Source of the DNA: Jiangellaceae bacterium | Lineage (GTDB): Bacteria > Actinomycetota > Actinomycetes > Jiangellales > Jiangellaceae | DNA: 5,693 nucleotides | Assembly: GCA_030146385.1 (NCBI GenBank) | Contig: JASLBX010000071.1 | Coordinates: forward strand, 1-5,693 | Direction: 5' to 3' | Part shown: positions 5,654 through 5,693 of the stretch, piece by piece | How the letters are laid out: each line of letters begins with the position of its first letter | Position numbering within the stretch: the stretch's first letter is position 1 | Notes under the pieces: model-generated | Databases searched by the model: none | What the model saw: only the letters and a program-made list of their open reading frames with translations | What the model was told of the DNA's origin: nothing | Position numbers and translations under genes: made by a program

Positions 5654-5693
5654 TCTGTAGGCCGGTGTTCGGCGGTGGTCGGCACCGTTCAGC

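Noticed and set aside
5449..5685. A 78-codon minus-strand frame (includes LESVLGATPRGFESRIL)
   Set aside because: That stretch is a translation of the tRNA-Ser T arm and variable arm, a known source of spurious proteins; the rest is low-information intergenic sequence.
1..5693. CRISPR arrays, complete insertion sequences or riboswitches
   Set aside because: No regularly spaced repeats, no terminal inverted repeats around a transposase gene, and no conserved riboswitch cores were seen.

Overview
This window looks like a piece of a high-GC actinomycete chromosome. The evidence is the strong GC bias at third codon positions, GTG start options, Shine-Dalgarno sites of the AGGAGG type, a very large ATPase-LuxR regulator, and an RHH antitoxin/toxin pair of a style I associate with Actinomycetes. 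I cannot name the genus. Every gene I can support is on the minus strand, so gene order below runs from high to low coordinates.

Right edge (about 5350-5693): there is no intact gene. The main feature is the 3' part of a tRNA-Ser(GGA) gene at 5600-5653, running from the anticodon loop to the discriminator base. The expected 5' half is absent although there is room for it. This is what an attachment site left by a tRNA-targeting integrative element looks like. A second, decayed and collinear copy appears at 5376-5419. Between the two copies lie a 14-bp perfect palindrome and a short hexamer repeat.

Toxin-antitoxin module (4743-5373): a probable promoter/operator with a 10-bp-period direct repeat, then a toxin-like gene broken by a one-base deletion, then a one-base stop/start overlap into an intact ribbon-helix-helix antitoxin of 105 aa. 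As read, the antitoxin is an orphan.

Regulator and enzyme (663-4479): a 968-aa LuxR-family regulator (N-terminal P-loop ATPase, long helical TPR-like middle, C-terminal LuxR HTH) is followed after 73 nt by a 278-aa alpha/beta hydrolase with its own strong ribosome binding site. The two probably form an operon ending at a 13-bp perfect hairpin (614-651). I infer that the regulator controls the hydrolase, but no ligand or substrate can be read from the sequence.

Left part (1-613): the first 28 codons of a further minus-strand gene (start 86) run off the window; they resemble a DUF6653-type membrane protein. Positions 87-613 hold no gene I can support, only a short transposase-like SDNG fragment near 469-522, which suggests decayed mobile DNA.
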